From assembly GCF_000348985.1 (NCBI RefSeq), contig NC_035928.1:558001-622000 (forward strand): a stretch of DNA of 64,000 nt, given 5' to 3'. The notes under the pieces were generated by a model. It made no database searches. It was not told the origin of the DNA and worked only from the letters and a program-made list of their open reading frames with translations. Source of the DNA: Huiozyma naganishii CBS 8797. Taxonomy: Eukaryota > Ascomycota > Saccharomycetes > Saccharomycetales > Saccharomycetaceae. Numbering within the stretch: the first letter of the stretch is position 1; every line of letters begins with the position of its first letter. Position numbers and translations under genes: made by a program. Positions 57,058 through 64,000 of the stretch are shown in pieces.

Positions 57058-59202
57058 TCATACTTTGTACGTCTTGTCGTCCTTCACAATAGTGTGGTGG
57101 TGTCCCGGTGCCCGCACGGTGTTGTTCTTCATGTCGATAGTACAATATGAGATATCGTCAAACCACTCGTCATCAAAGATATCGATCATCGTTGCCCTCT
57201 TCTGTGGATCCAGATCCAGAATCTTGGACAAAATGGGTCTTGATGCGTGAGGAAGCAACCTCAGCAGTCTGTATGGCCCGTGGATGACCTTCTTGTGGTG
57301 GTGAGGTTTCCCGCTTTGTGGGTGTGACGATGTTTTCGTCACCTGCGTCTTGGTCGAGACAATAGACTTTTCGTCTTGGTTGTCCCCCTGGTGTGCGGGG
57401 GGAGCTTGCACTTTCGGTATGACATTTCCCCGGGGTTGTTGGTCAATAACCGATTGTGTAGTTGCCGGTGTCACGGTAGTTTTCGTTTCCTTTGCTGGAG
57501 CTTTCGTTTTGTCCTTATCGGTGGACTTAGTGGAGTCATTATCATCATTGTCATTTTCTTCTTGTTCTTGTTCTTCTTGATCTTCTTCATTCTTTACAAA
57601 GTCACCGTCCTCTTTTGGTTCCACGGCATCCTTAGGTGGCGTTGGGATCTTATTCACACCTTGTTGTGTCACTGCCGTTGGTGGTCTGTGCCCTACATCT
57701 GCAGGAACACCTTCTCTCTTCTCGCGGCGCTCCTTCAGCAAGTGTTCGTGGTGTTTAGCAGACTGAGAGTAGTCGTGTGGGAAATCGTCTGGCATGGAGT
57801 ACAGCTTGAAGTTGTCGTCCGTGAGTTTCGGTGCCTTCCAGGGGAACCGTTTCAGCATCATGCAGCAGAAAATGATCCCCATCGACCAGATATCGACACA
57901 CTCTGGGTCGTACGATTTGGTCGAGGTGATGACCTCCGGGGCCAAATACGGGTCCGAACCGACGATTCCGTGGGCCATAGTGATCGTGTTCTCGAAGGGG
58001 TACCTGAACACGACAGCGGACCCGAAATCGATCAATTTCAAGATCCCGTTCCCGTTCATGCAACAGTTATCCAGTTTCAAGTCGCGGTGTGCGAGCCCCA
58101 TGGAGTGCAAGTACCTAACCCCCTGGGCAATCTGTTTGAAACAGCAGTTGATCTCCCCACGGGACATGAGCCCTGTCATCACGACTGCGAAAAAATCTAC
58201 CGGTAAGTACTCCATGACTTGGAAGTACTTGTTCTGGTTGAAGTCCGAGAAAATGTCTATTGTTTGCACGACGTTTGGGTGGTGCAACGAGGAGCCAATG
58301 CAGAACTCAGCGGTACATTTTTTGGCGTACTGCTTGATGGACTCGCTTGATTTCCTCGGGCGGAACTCCTTGACTGCAAAAGTGGCCCCGTCCGTGGGGC
58401 GCACCAGCACCTTCACAGACCCGCCTGCACCGGAACCCAGCATCTTCCCGAGTCTCCCGTACTTCTGGGCCAATATCGTATCGTCATGGTAGATATTTAT
58501 CGTGTTCGATAAAGACAGCACTGAGTCTGTGCTTGGCGGGATCGCTGATTGGGTGTGCGATTTATGGTCGTTAGGGTTCATATAGTGTGCGTTTAGATTC
58601 AAAGTGGTGGTGGAATAAGGGTGGTGGTCCGTAGGAGGGTGGTCTCCATGATGTTGATGGGGGTGGTGTTGTTGTTGTTGTTGTTGTTGGGTGGAGGAGG
58701 CGTTAGTAGCGGAGGTATTCGTCGTGGTCAACAGGTGCAAATTCGCGACGGACTTCTTAGAAGACCTGAAGAACCGTTTCAATTCGGACATGGAATGCGA
58801 CGGTTTTGGAGATATATTCGAGTGCAGTTCGTTCCCTGGATGATTTTGCTGCTGTTGCTGCGGGTGACCATGCCCCCCATGCGGCAGTTGGTGCCCCGGG
58901 TGCAGTTGGTGGTGAGCATGTTGTTGGTGATGGTGATCTCTTGGCGAGGAGTGCCCGCTATCTATACTCGAGACGTTGTGGGACCCCGCCGGGTGTGTTG
59001 CCGGGTTCATGACGTACGAGGACTCCACCGATTTGTCGCTCTTGATGGAGTCTATACTTGGTTTCCTGCTCATGAAGCTCAAAAACGATTTGGAGCTGCG
59101 TTTCAGCAGCGGCGGGGTGTGCTGCCCGGACCCGGTCGGGTCCGATTCGCCGCCCGCACTCTGTGCATTATGGTGGAACAGATTCTTGGACAAAAGTGGC
59201 AT
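57058..59202 (-). CDS. HRK1: Hrk1-like Ser/Thr protein kinase (NPR/HAL family)
   Basis: 714 residues (S. cerevisiae 759). The first ~240 residues are low-complexity with His/Gln/Pro runs (poly-Q near 172-178). The kinase domain starts about 247: GSGAGGSV (256-263), AVKEF (Lys 278), HRDLKLDN (372-379), DFGSA (392-396) and APEV. A Lys/Glu/Thr-rich insertion (about 495-640) splits the C-lobe before the final PYRLLRLLPHASRPILSKIL block, as is usual in this fungal-specific family. Role: activates the plasma-membrane H+-ATPase Pma1 in response to glucose. Gene order (PNT1-HRK1-PAC1) fits YOR267C. Confidence 0.92.
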   Translation of the reverse strand: MPLLSKNLFHHNAQSAGGESDPTGSGQHTPPLLKRSSKSFLSFMSRKPSIDSIKSDKSVESSYVMNPATHPAGSHNVSSIDSGHSSPRDHHHQQHAHHQLHPGHQLPHGGHGHPQQQQQNHPGNELHSNISPKPSHSMSELKRFFRSSKKSVANLHLLTTTNTSATNASSTQQQQQQQHHPHQHHGDHPPTDHHPYSTTTLNLNAHYMNPNDHKSHTQSAIPPSTDSVLSLSNTINIYHDDTILAQKYGRLGKMLGSGAGGSVKVLVRPTDGATFAVKEFRPRKSSESIKQYAKKCTAEFCIGSSLHHPNVVQTIDIFSDFNQNKYFQVMEYLPVDFFAVVMTGLMSRGEINCCFKQIAQGVRYLHSMGLAHRDLKLDNCCMNGNGILKLIDFGSAVVFRYPFENTITMAHGIVGSDPYLAPEVITSTKSYDPECVDIWSMGIIFCCMMLKRFPWKAPKLTDDNFKLYSMPDDFPHDYSQSAKHHEHLLKERREKREGVPADVGHRPPTAVTQQGVNKIPTPPKDAVEPKEDGDFVKNEEDQEEQEQEENDNDDNDSTKSTDKDKTKAPAKETKTTVTPATTQSVIDQQPRGNVIPKVQAPPAHQGDNQDEKSIVSTKTQVTKTSSHPQSGKPHHHKKVIHGPYRLLRLLPHASRPILSKILDLDPQKRATMIDIFDDEWFDDISYCTIDMKNNTVRAPGHHHTIVKDDKTYKV

Positions 59203-59831
59203 TTCTGCTTGTTGAAGTGCAACTGCTGGCCTTGTTCGTCCAGATAAAAAGAGACCACAGATGCTCTTACTTGCTACACAAAGTGGTCAACGAAGTAAAC
59301 AGAGATGAGGAAGCAAAGGACACTGAACAACGCGCCAGATACCAAAGTGCAACCAACCCACGAGGAACCGAAGCGCAAAATAAAATAAAATAAAAGCACA
59401 AACCGGGGGGGGAGGAGCAGAACTGTGAAAGAGTCAGAGCTTTGTTCAGATCCCAGTACCCTTCCAGCAGACAGGGTCGTGTACCTCTAGAACTGCCCTC
59501 TTAACTGGCACACACACACACGGGGGAACAGAGAAACGGCGTGCTCTCTCTCCCTTCCTTCCCACTTCCGAGCGGTTTTTTCACTTCCGTTTCAGCCCAA
59601 AAAGTGCTCGAATTTTGTGCGACGCAAATTCGACCGGGAACTGGCAGTAGTGTCACAGCAATTGCTGTTGTTGGGAGGGTGCGGGTCCGTGCAATTGGGG
59701 ACTCTGCGGTGAGTATAGTTCACAGCTGGTCTCTCCACTGATACACCGCTTCTTTTCTCTTTTTGTGCGGTCTCTGCGCACTCTCTCTCTCTCGCTCTCT
59801 GTATCTTTTGTACTTGCAGGACTCGATCACC
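59203..59831. other. Divergent promoter region HRK1-PAC1
   Basis: 629 bp without a gene; the small YOR268C of S. cerevisiae is not present. It holds a CA run (about 59510-59521), a G-run near 59405-59412 and a CT run (about 59777-59798) just before PAC1. No binding site that I trust was seen. Confidence 0.6.
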
Positions 59832-61247
59832 ATGTGGAGAGTGCCGTTGACACAGACACAGCAGGCAGACCTCAATGCTGCAGTAGTAGATTACGTAGCT
59901 TGGGTCGCCGAGGAGCAGCAGGCGGATGGTTCTGCGGGGAGGAACAGTCTCGCTGAAACTGTATCTGCGCTGCGCCAGCTGCTGGAGGTGCATGCACCTC
60001 CAGCAACTGGTCCATCGCAGAGCGCTGGAGGCTCACAGAGCCTGCTTCTGCCGAGAAAGTGGAATTCAATTGTGCAGTTGCAAAGGAAGATCATGGCCCT
60101 GGAGGAGCAGGTGGGCCAACTGAACAGTCAATTGGAGGCATTGCAAGCTGCCCAGGGCGAAGAGGATCCGCATGGGCCAGTATCGGCCCCCGACTGGGTT
60201 CCCAGAGCAGTACCCTGGTCCACAATAAGCACGCGGCACCCTGACACTTGCATCAAGTTACACCCGCTTCTGCCGCTGTGTTTCATGGGCGACGAGTACG
60301 GGAGGGTTCTCGTGTACGACTTCTTGACAGCAAAGGGGAACAACACACTCCCGCATGCACAGCTGTCTTCGGCGCATCTAAAGGGACTCACATCACTGGA
60401 TTTGGTGCCCTGGGAGGGCACAGTGACCCTAGCGACCTCCTCTAAGGACCTCACAGCTCGAATATGGACATGGGACCAAAAGGAATCCACCTTGAACTTG
60501 CAGCAGACATTGCTAGGCCACGAGCATATTGTGTCGCAAGTAGTGCTGAAACAGAAGACCGAGAACTCCACGACACTCTACGCATTCACTTGTTCCAGAG
60601 ACGCAACGGTACGGATCTGGGATACAGACACGGGCATCTGTGTGAAAACACTGCCCCATTTGCATAGGGACTGGATCCGATGCTTGGACGTCAGGGGGGA
60701 GTACCTGCTGACTGGCTCACAGGATACGTCTCTCCGACTGACGCACTGGCCCTCCGGGAACGCAATATCGATGGGTTTGGGACACGAGTTCCCTATAGAG
60801 ACAGTCAAATTCTTACCACCACTTTGTGACACCACGATGCCCGTGACACATTGCGTCTCTGCTGGGAGGGACGATGTCATCAAACTGTGGGAACTCCCCG
60901 TGCCCGTATTGCTGCCACATGCAGCGCCAACACCGCACCTCGACCCAGATAAGAACTACTTCACTCTGGTGGCCGATATACGAGGCCACTCCTCATGGGT
61001 CAAGGACTTACAAGTGGACGCCATGGGACAGCGGTTATATTCATGCAGTGACGACAAATCGGTCAAATGCTGGGATATCTCCGACTACAGGTCACCAACA
61101 CTCGTCAAATCATGGGACATCATTCATTCAGCATTTGTCAACTGTATTGCAATCGATTCGTACGGTTCCCTGCAGGAGGGACAACAGAGAAGAGAAGTGA
61201 TGCTTACCGCGGGACTCGATTGTAAATGTAATATATTTTTGAAGTGA
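59832..61247 (+). CDS. PAC1: Pac1 (LIS1) dynein regulator
   Basis: 471 residues (S. cerevisiae 494) from the ATG at 59832 (MWRVPLTQTQQADL). An N-terminal LisH-like segment (about 1-40) is followed by LLLPRKWNSIVQLQRKIMAL and a coiled coil (to about 108). A seven-bladed WD40 propeller then runs to the end: LLGHEHIVSQVVLK, SRDATVRIWDTDTG, LRLTHWPSGNAISMGLGHEF, RGHSSWVKDLQV, KSVKCWDI, GLDCKCNIFLK. Role: targets dynein to microtubule plus ends for spindle positioning. A 26-bp perfect palindrome lies in the coding sequence near residue 54. Confidence 0.95.
   Translation: MWRVPLTQTQQADLNAAVVDYVAWVAEEQQADGSAGRNSLAETVSALRQLLEVHAPPATGPSQSAGGSQSLLLPRKWNSIVQLQRKIMALEEQVGQLNSQLEALQAAQGEEDPHGPVSAPDWVPRAVPWSTISTRHPDTCIKLHPLLPLCFMGDEYGRVLVYDFLTAKGNNTLPHAQLSSAHLKGLTSLDLVPWEGTVTLATSSKDLTARIWTWDQKESTLNLQQTLLGHEHIVSQVVLKQKTENSTTLYAFTCSRDATVRIWDTDTGICVKTLPHLHRDWIRCLDVRGEYLLTGSQDTSLRLTHWPSGNAISMGLGHEFPIETVKFLPPLCDTTMPVTHCVSAGRDDVIKLWELPVPVLLPHAAPTPHLDPDKNYFTLVADIRGHSSWVKDLQVDAMGQRLYSCSDDKSVKCWDISDYRSPTLVKSWDIIHSAFVNCIAIDSYGSLQEGQQRREVMLTAGLDCKCNIFLK
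59980..60005. repeat. 26-bp perfect palindrome inside PAC1
   Basis: The sequence is its own reverse complement across 59980-60005, centred on GGTGCATGCACC. It encodes part of a poorly conserved linker (LLEVHAPPA). Confidence 0.85.
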
Positions 61248-61336
61248 GGCAACAAACCTCGGAATGTAAAAAGGATCGTTTGATATACATATATGTATTT
61301 GTACACATACACTCCGCAGTCTACAAGACTTGACAA

Positions 61337-63826
61337 TTAAGTAGATGAGGCCACTGCCAGTTCCTCGTACTGAAACTTGAAGGGTAGGTACTCAATACCT
61401 TCCCCGACGAAAAATTTAGACATGGACTCAACCCAATGCAAACGCAACGAGTGCAGCATGGCAGAGGTTCCTTCCATAACAACCAGAATACAGCACGTAA
61501 GCACAAACCACATGGCAAACAAACCAACAGTCATGCAGACACCAAGGAGACCGGGGACTCCAAAGGAGATCTGGATTGTCATCGTCCACAAAACAGATGA
61601 CAGCTGGTTGTGAGCCAGGGAAAGCGCCCAAAGACGCAAGTACGAGGCCGTGTGCGAGACACAGTTCAAGCAGAACTCGATTGTGTGGATCACTTGGTGA
61701 ATCATCACATCACCAAAATCTGGACTCCCGTGGCCATGGCCGGCCCCTTCCGCTTCGTCGTCCTCATTTTCAGCATCACTCAGTGGTGCAAGCTGTTGCT
61801 GTTCAGGATCTTCTGTGGGTAGTTGTATTTGTCCCTTGCGGTTTTGAGTCATCTTAAAGTGTAATGGCTTTACCAATAATAGCCATGGGACACAAATCAA
61901 AGCTAAAACGAGCAATATCACTTGCACCTTTGCCTGGTGTGGATACAGCTCAGCATCGATGTTACCTGGGGACAAGAACATGTTGATTAACATGTTTAGA
62001 AGAGCAGGCGCTGGTCTTTCGTCTTTGATCCAGTCGACGGACCACTTGTAAACGATACAAACGGATAGGTACCCGAATATCCCCTGCATAAAAATCAGCC
62101 CGGGGATGAAGTTACCGATAATGTCAATCATCGAATGGAAATACAAGTGATTCACTAGGGAGAAAAAGTAGGAGTAAGTCATGTGGATAAACCCCATCAA
62201 AATGGAGAGTTTCATCTTGTAAGAGTTAGAAAACAATAATGCGTTTTCCGCTCCGTGCCAGCCTGAATCTAACCCTATAGGGTAGACGCCGACTTGTTTA
62301 GCCTCAATCTGCTGGCCTACTTCCCAACGGTCGGGCCATTTCCAGCCTGATGGCATCAAAGTCATTGTCTTGGAGAAAATATCGTTGTAAAGAAACCCAG
62401 TGTACATAGAGAACACACCCATCAGCAAGACGATGTACCGACCGCTGTACGCCATGTCAAAGATTTCGCCTCTCTTCATTTTCCCAATCTTCTTCTCATT
62501 CAGGACAAGAACTAGAGCAGCCAGTGCCATCAAACACCCGTGGCCCAGATCACCAAACATAATGGCAAACATGAAGGGGAATGTCACAATAGTAGGGAGA
62601 CCTGCATTGATCTCACGGTATTGTGCAATACCATAACAATCGACAATATTTTGGAACCCCTCGGTAAACTTGTTGGTTCTATGATAAGTTGGGGGGGTTT
62701 TGTTGGTCTCCAACACTTGGATAATAGAGGGGACGTCAATCCCCAACAAGGTAGTCATTTCGTTCAACGAGTTCTGCAAAGAGATGATCTCATCTTGTGG
62801 TACCCAACCTTCCGCAATCAACGTTTTACGGTTAACATCAAAGTTGAACATGTTCAAACTCTCAAAAATGGCCTTTTCCTTGCACACCGTTTGGAACCAC
62901 AGATTCAATTCGCGGGAGATAGCGTACAACTCACTCTCGAGTGTGGTTGTCGTGGTGTTAAGGACCTGGTACAAATCTTGTAAGTTGGAGTTAACCGTGT
63001 TCAGTTTCTCGGAACGAACAACCCCGGATTTATCAACGTCGTATAATTTGGCGTCCAAAGATTCTGCGATCTTTTGAATTCTGTTCAAAATCAAGTCACC
63101 ATGAGAGAACACAATGAAGACGTTCTTAGCCTCAAACTCCTTGGTCTTTGTGTCATAAATCAAAGGCTCGATCTCGACGTGGTCAAATAGTAAGTTCCCT
63201 CTCAGCACCCTCCACAAAATTTGCTCTAAAGTACCGATCTTCTCCCTAGAGATCACACCTGTGACGTAACTGACAGGATGTTGCCCAGACGTTGCAGCCT
63301 CAAAATCAATACTATCTCTTCTTTGAGAGGGATTGTCATTACTGTCCCTTAGAAAAGACTGGTCACCGCTTTGTAGAACGTACCTGTACATTTCCAAATC
63401 AGCTTTCTGCCGCTGGATCAAATCCAGTGCGTCTTCCATCTTAACCAGTCTGCTTTCCAAGATGTTCCCATCTGTCATGTAGTCATCGATCTTCGTCGAG
63501 TTCGGTGGCTCAAATCTACTCCCCTCTGCAGAATCCTCACTCTCCAAGAGTTGTACGCCGTGTTTTTGCAAAAGCGTTGAGAAATACCTGTACTGTCTCT
63601 GCAGGTTATCCAACTTCCTGATTTCGTTCACGTACAATCTTTGAAACGCGTTCGTCTTGGCATTCAAGTCACGGAACTGGACACACCCAAGGTTCCCCAG
63701 CGTGTACACTGCATCCCTCGCAATCTCCTGCGGAATATAAAATTGCAGCAGCGACATCTCTGCAGAGCGGAAAATAGCCTCATCCTTCGCGGGGGTCTCT
63801 CGCCCATCGCGTGTAGCAATATTCAT
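61337..63826 (-). CDS. VPH1: Vph1 vacuolar V-ATPase a subunit
   Basis: 829 residues (S. cerevisiae 840) from the ATG at 63826. A cytosolic N-terminal half (about 1-390) begins with FRSAEMSLLQFYIPQEIARD. Eight membrane segments follow. TM7 contains the essential arginine in TASYLRLWALSLAH. Other family blocks are FPFMFAIMFGDLGHG, SNSYKMKLSILMGFIHMTYS and SMSKFFVGEGIEYLPF. S. cerevisiae has Ala after SLAH; this protein has Asn. Role: proton translocation in the vacuolar V0 sector. Vph1 rather than the Golgi form Stv1 by similarity and gene order (PAC1-VPH1 equals YOR269W-YOR270C). The gene ends 89 bp from PAC1, tail to tail. Confidence 0.95.
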   Translation of the reverse strand: MNIATRDGRETPAKDEAIFRSAEMSLLQFYIPQEIARDAVYTLGNLGCVQFRDLNAKTNAFQRLYVNEIRKLDNLQRQYRYFSTLLQKHGVQLLESEDSAEGSRFEPPNSTKIDDYMTDGNILESRLVKMEDALDLIQRQKADLEMYRYVLQSGDQSFLRDSNDNPSQRRDSIDFEAATSGQHPVSYVTGVISREKIGTLEQILWRVLRGNLLFDHVEIEPLIYDTKTKEFEAKNVFIVFSHGDLILNRIQKIAESLDAKLYDVDKSGVVRSEKLNTVNSNLQDLYQVLNTTTTTLESELYAISRELNLWFQTVCKEKAIFESLNMFNFDVNRKTLIAEGWVPQDEIISLQNSLNEMTTLLGIDVPSIIQVLETNKTPPTYHRTNKFTEGFQNIVDCYGIAQYREINAGLPTIVTFPFMFAIMFGDLGHGCLMALAALVLVLNEKKIGKMKRGEIFDMAYSGRYIVLLMGVFSMYTGFLYNDIFSKTMTLMPSGWKWPDRWEVGQQIEAKQVGVYPIGLDSGWHGAENALLFSNSYKMKLSILMGFIHMTYSYFFSLVNHLYFHSMIDIIGNFIPGLIFMQGIFGYLSVCIVYKWSVDWIKDERPAPALLNMLINMFLSPGNIDAELYPHQAKVQVILLVLALICVPWLLLVKPLHFKMTQNRKGQIQLPTEDPEQQQLAPLSDAENEDDEAEGAGHGHGSPDFGDVMIHQVIHTIEFCLNCVSHTASYLRLWALSLAHNQLSSVLWTMTIQISFGVPGLLGVCMTVGLFAMWFVLTCCILVVMEGTSAMLHSLRLHWVESMSKFFVGEGIEYLPFKFQYEELAVASST

Positions 63827-64000
63827 TCCTCCTAGCGAGCTTGATACCTTCTATTATCCCTTACAGCAGCAATGGCACAATCTATCAGACCTCTTAAGAG
63901 TATCAACCATCAACGGTTTAAAGTCAGGCAGCAAAAAGGTGACAAAACTGATAAAAACAAGAGCGTTTCCGGGTAACACAAGAGAATGCGTCACTAAATG
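63827..64000. other. VPH1 upstream region at the right edge
   Basis: 174 bp. A + strand ATG at 63872 opens a 34-codon basic frame with its stop at 63974-63976 (begins MAQSIRPLKSINHQRF). I know no matching protein; it is probably chance, but the next gene lies outside the window so this cannot be settled here. Confidence 0.35.

Noticed and set aside
57376..58206. 276-codon + strand frame opposite HRK1
   Set aside because: Shadow of the kinase gene; no family resemblance, with Phe/Leu/Val runs mirroring acidic codons of HRK1.

Overview
This is nuclear DNA from a budding yeast of the family Saccharomycetaceae. Genes are compact and apparently intronless, and 34 were recognised by their similarity to Saccharomyces cerevisiae proteins. 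Their order and strand match two S. cerevisiae intervals: the left part follows YLR129W-YLR135W (chromosome XII) and the right part follows YOR243C-YOR270C (chromosome XV). Genes whose S. cerevisiae orthologs lie in the sister region of chromosome XVI (CDC60, BEM4, MEX67, probably PRM4) are interleaved in the right block. Several expected neighbours (SEC63, OSW1, RPN8, REV3, SPT14) are absent. I infer a post-whole-genome-duplication yeast that lost duplicates independently of S. cerevisiae, such as Kazachstania, Naumovozyma or Vanderwaltozyma. The species itself cannot be decided from this window.

Layout. 1-11.8 kb: DIP2 (cut by the left edge), ZRT2, ACE2, USB1, CKI1, SLX4. 11.8-21.8 kb: a gene-poor island at the junction of the two syntenic blocks. 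It holds a broken helicase gene related to the subtelomeric Y' element helicase of S. cerevisiae, a FLO11-type GPI-anchored adhesin with near-identical 54-bp repeats, and about 4.4 kb without a gene that includes a decayed tandem array with C-rich tracts. 21.8-36.8 kb: PUS7, ESA1, DGA1, a 71% GC intergenic island, a cysteine-free glutaredoxin-fold membrane protein (PRM4 candidate), CDC60, ENV9, BEM4, SRL1. 36.9-64 kb: APC5, CLP1, TUM1, TMA16, NAT5, MEX67, TRE2, CDC31, HNT3, RPT4, GCD1, GPN2, DSE3, RBL2, PNT1, HRK1, PAC1, VPH1.

The genes are mostly housekeeping: ribosome biogenesis (DIP2, PUS7, TMA16), mRNA and snRNA processing and export (USB1, CLP1, MEX67), translation (CDC60, GCD1), proteasome and APC (RPT4, APC5), lipid metabolism (CKI1, DGA1), metal and proton transport (ZRT2, TRE2, VPH1) and cytoskeleton (CDC31, RBL2, PAC1, BEM4). 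Several promoters carry readable regulatory sites: a pair of Zap1 sites at ZRT2, an Mcm1-forkhead composite at ACE2, four Ace2/Swi5 core motifs at DSE3 (so a regulator and a likely target share the window), RRPE-PAC pairs at PUS7, TMA16 and MEX67, a PACE (Rpn4) site at RPT4, and SBF-type sites at SRL1.

The most unusual part is the 11.8-21.8 kb island. It looks like a former chromosome-end region now inside a chromosome.
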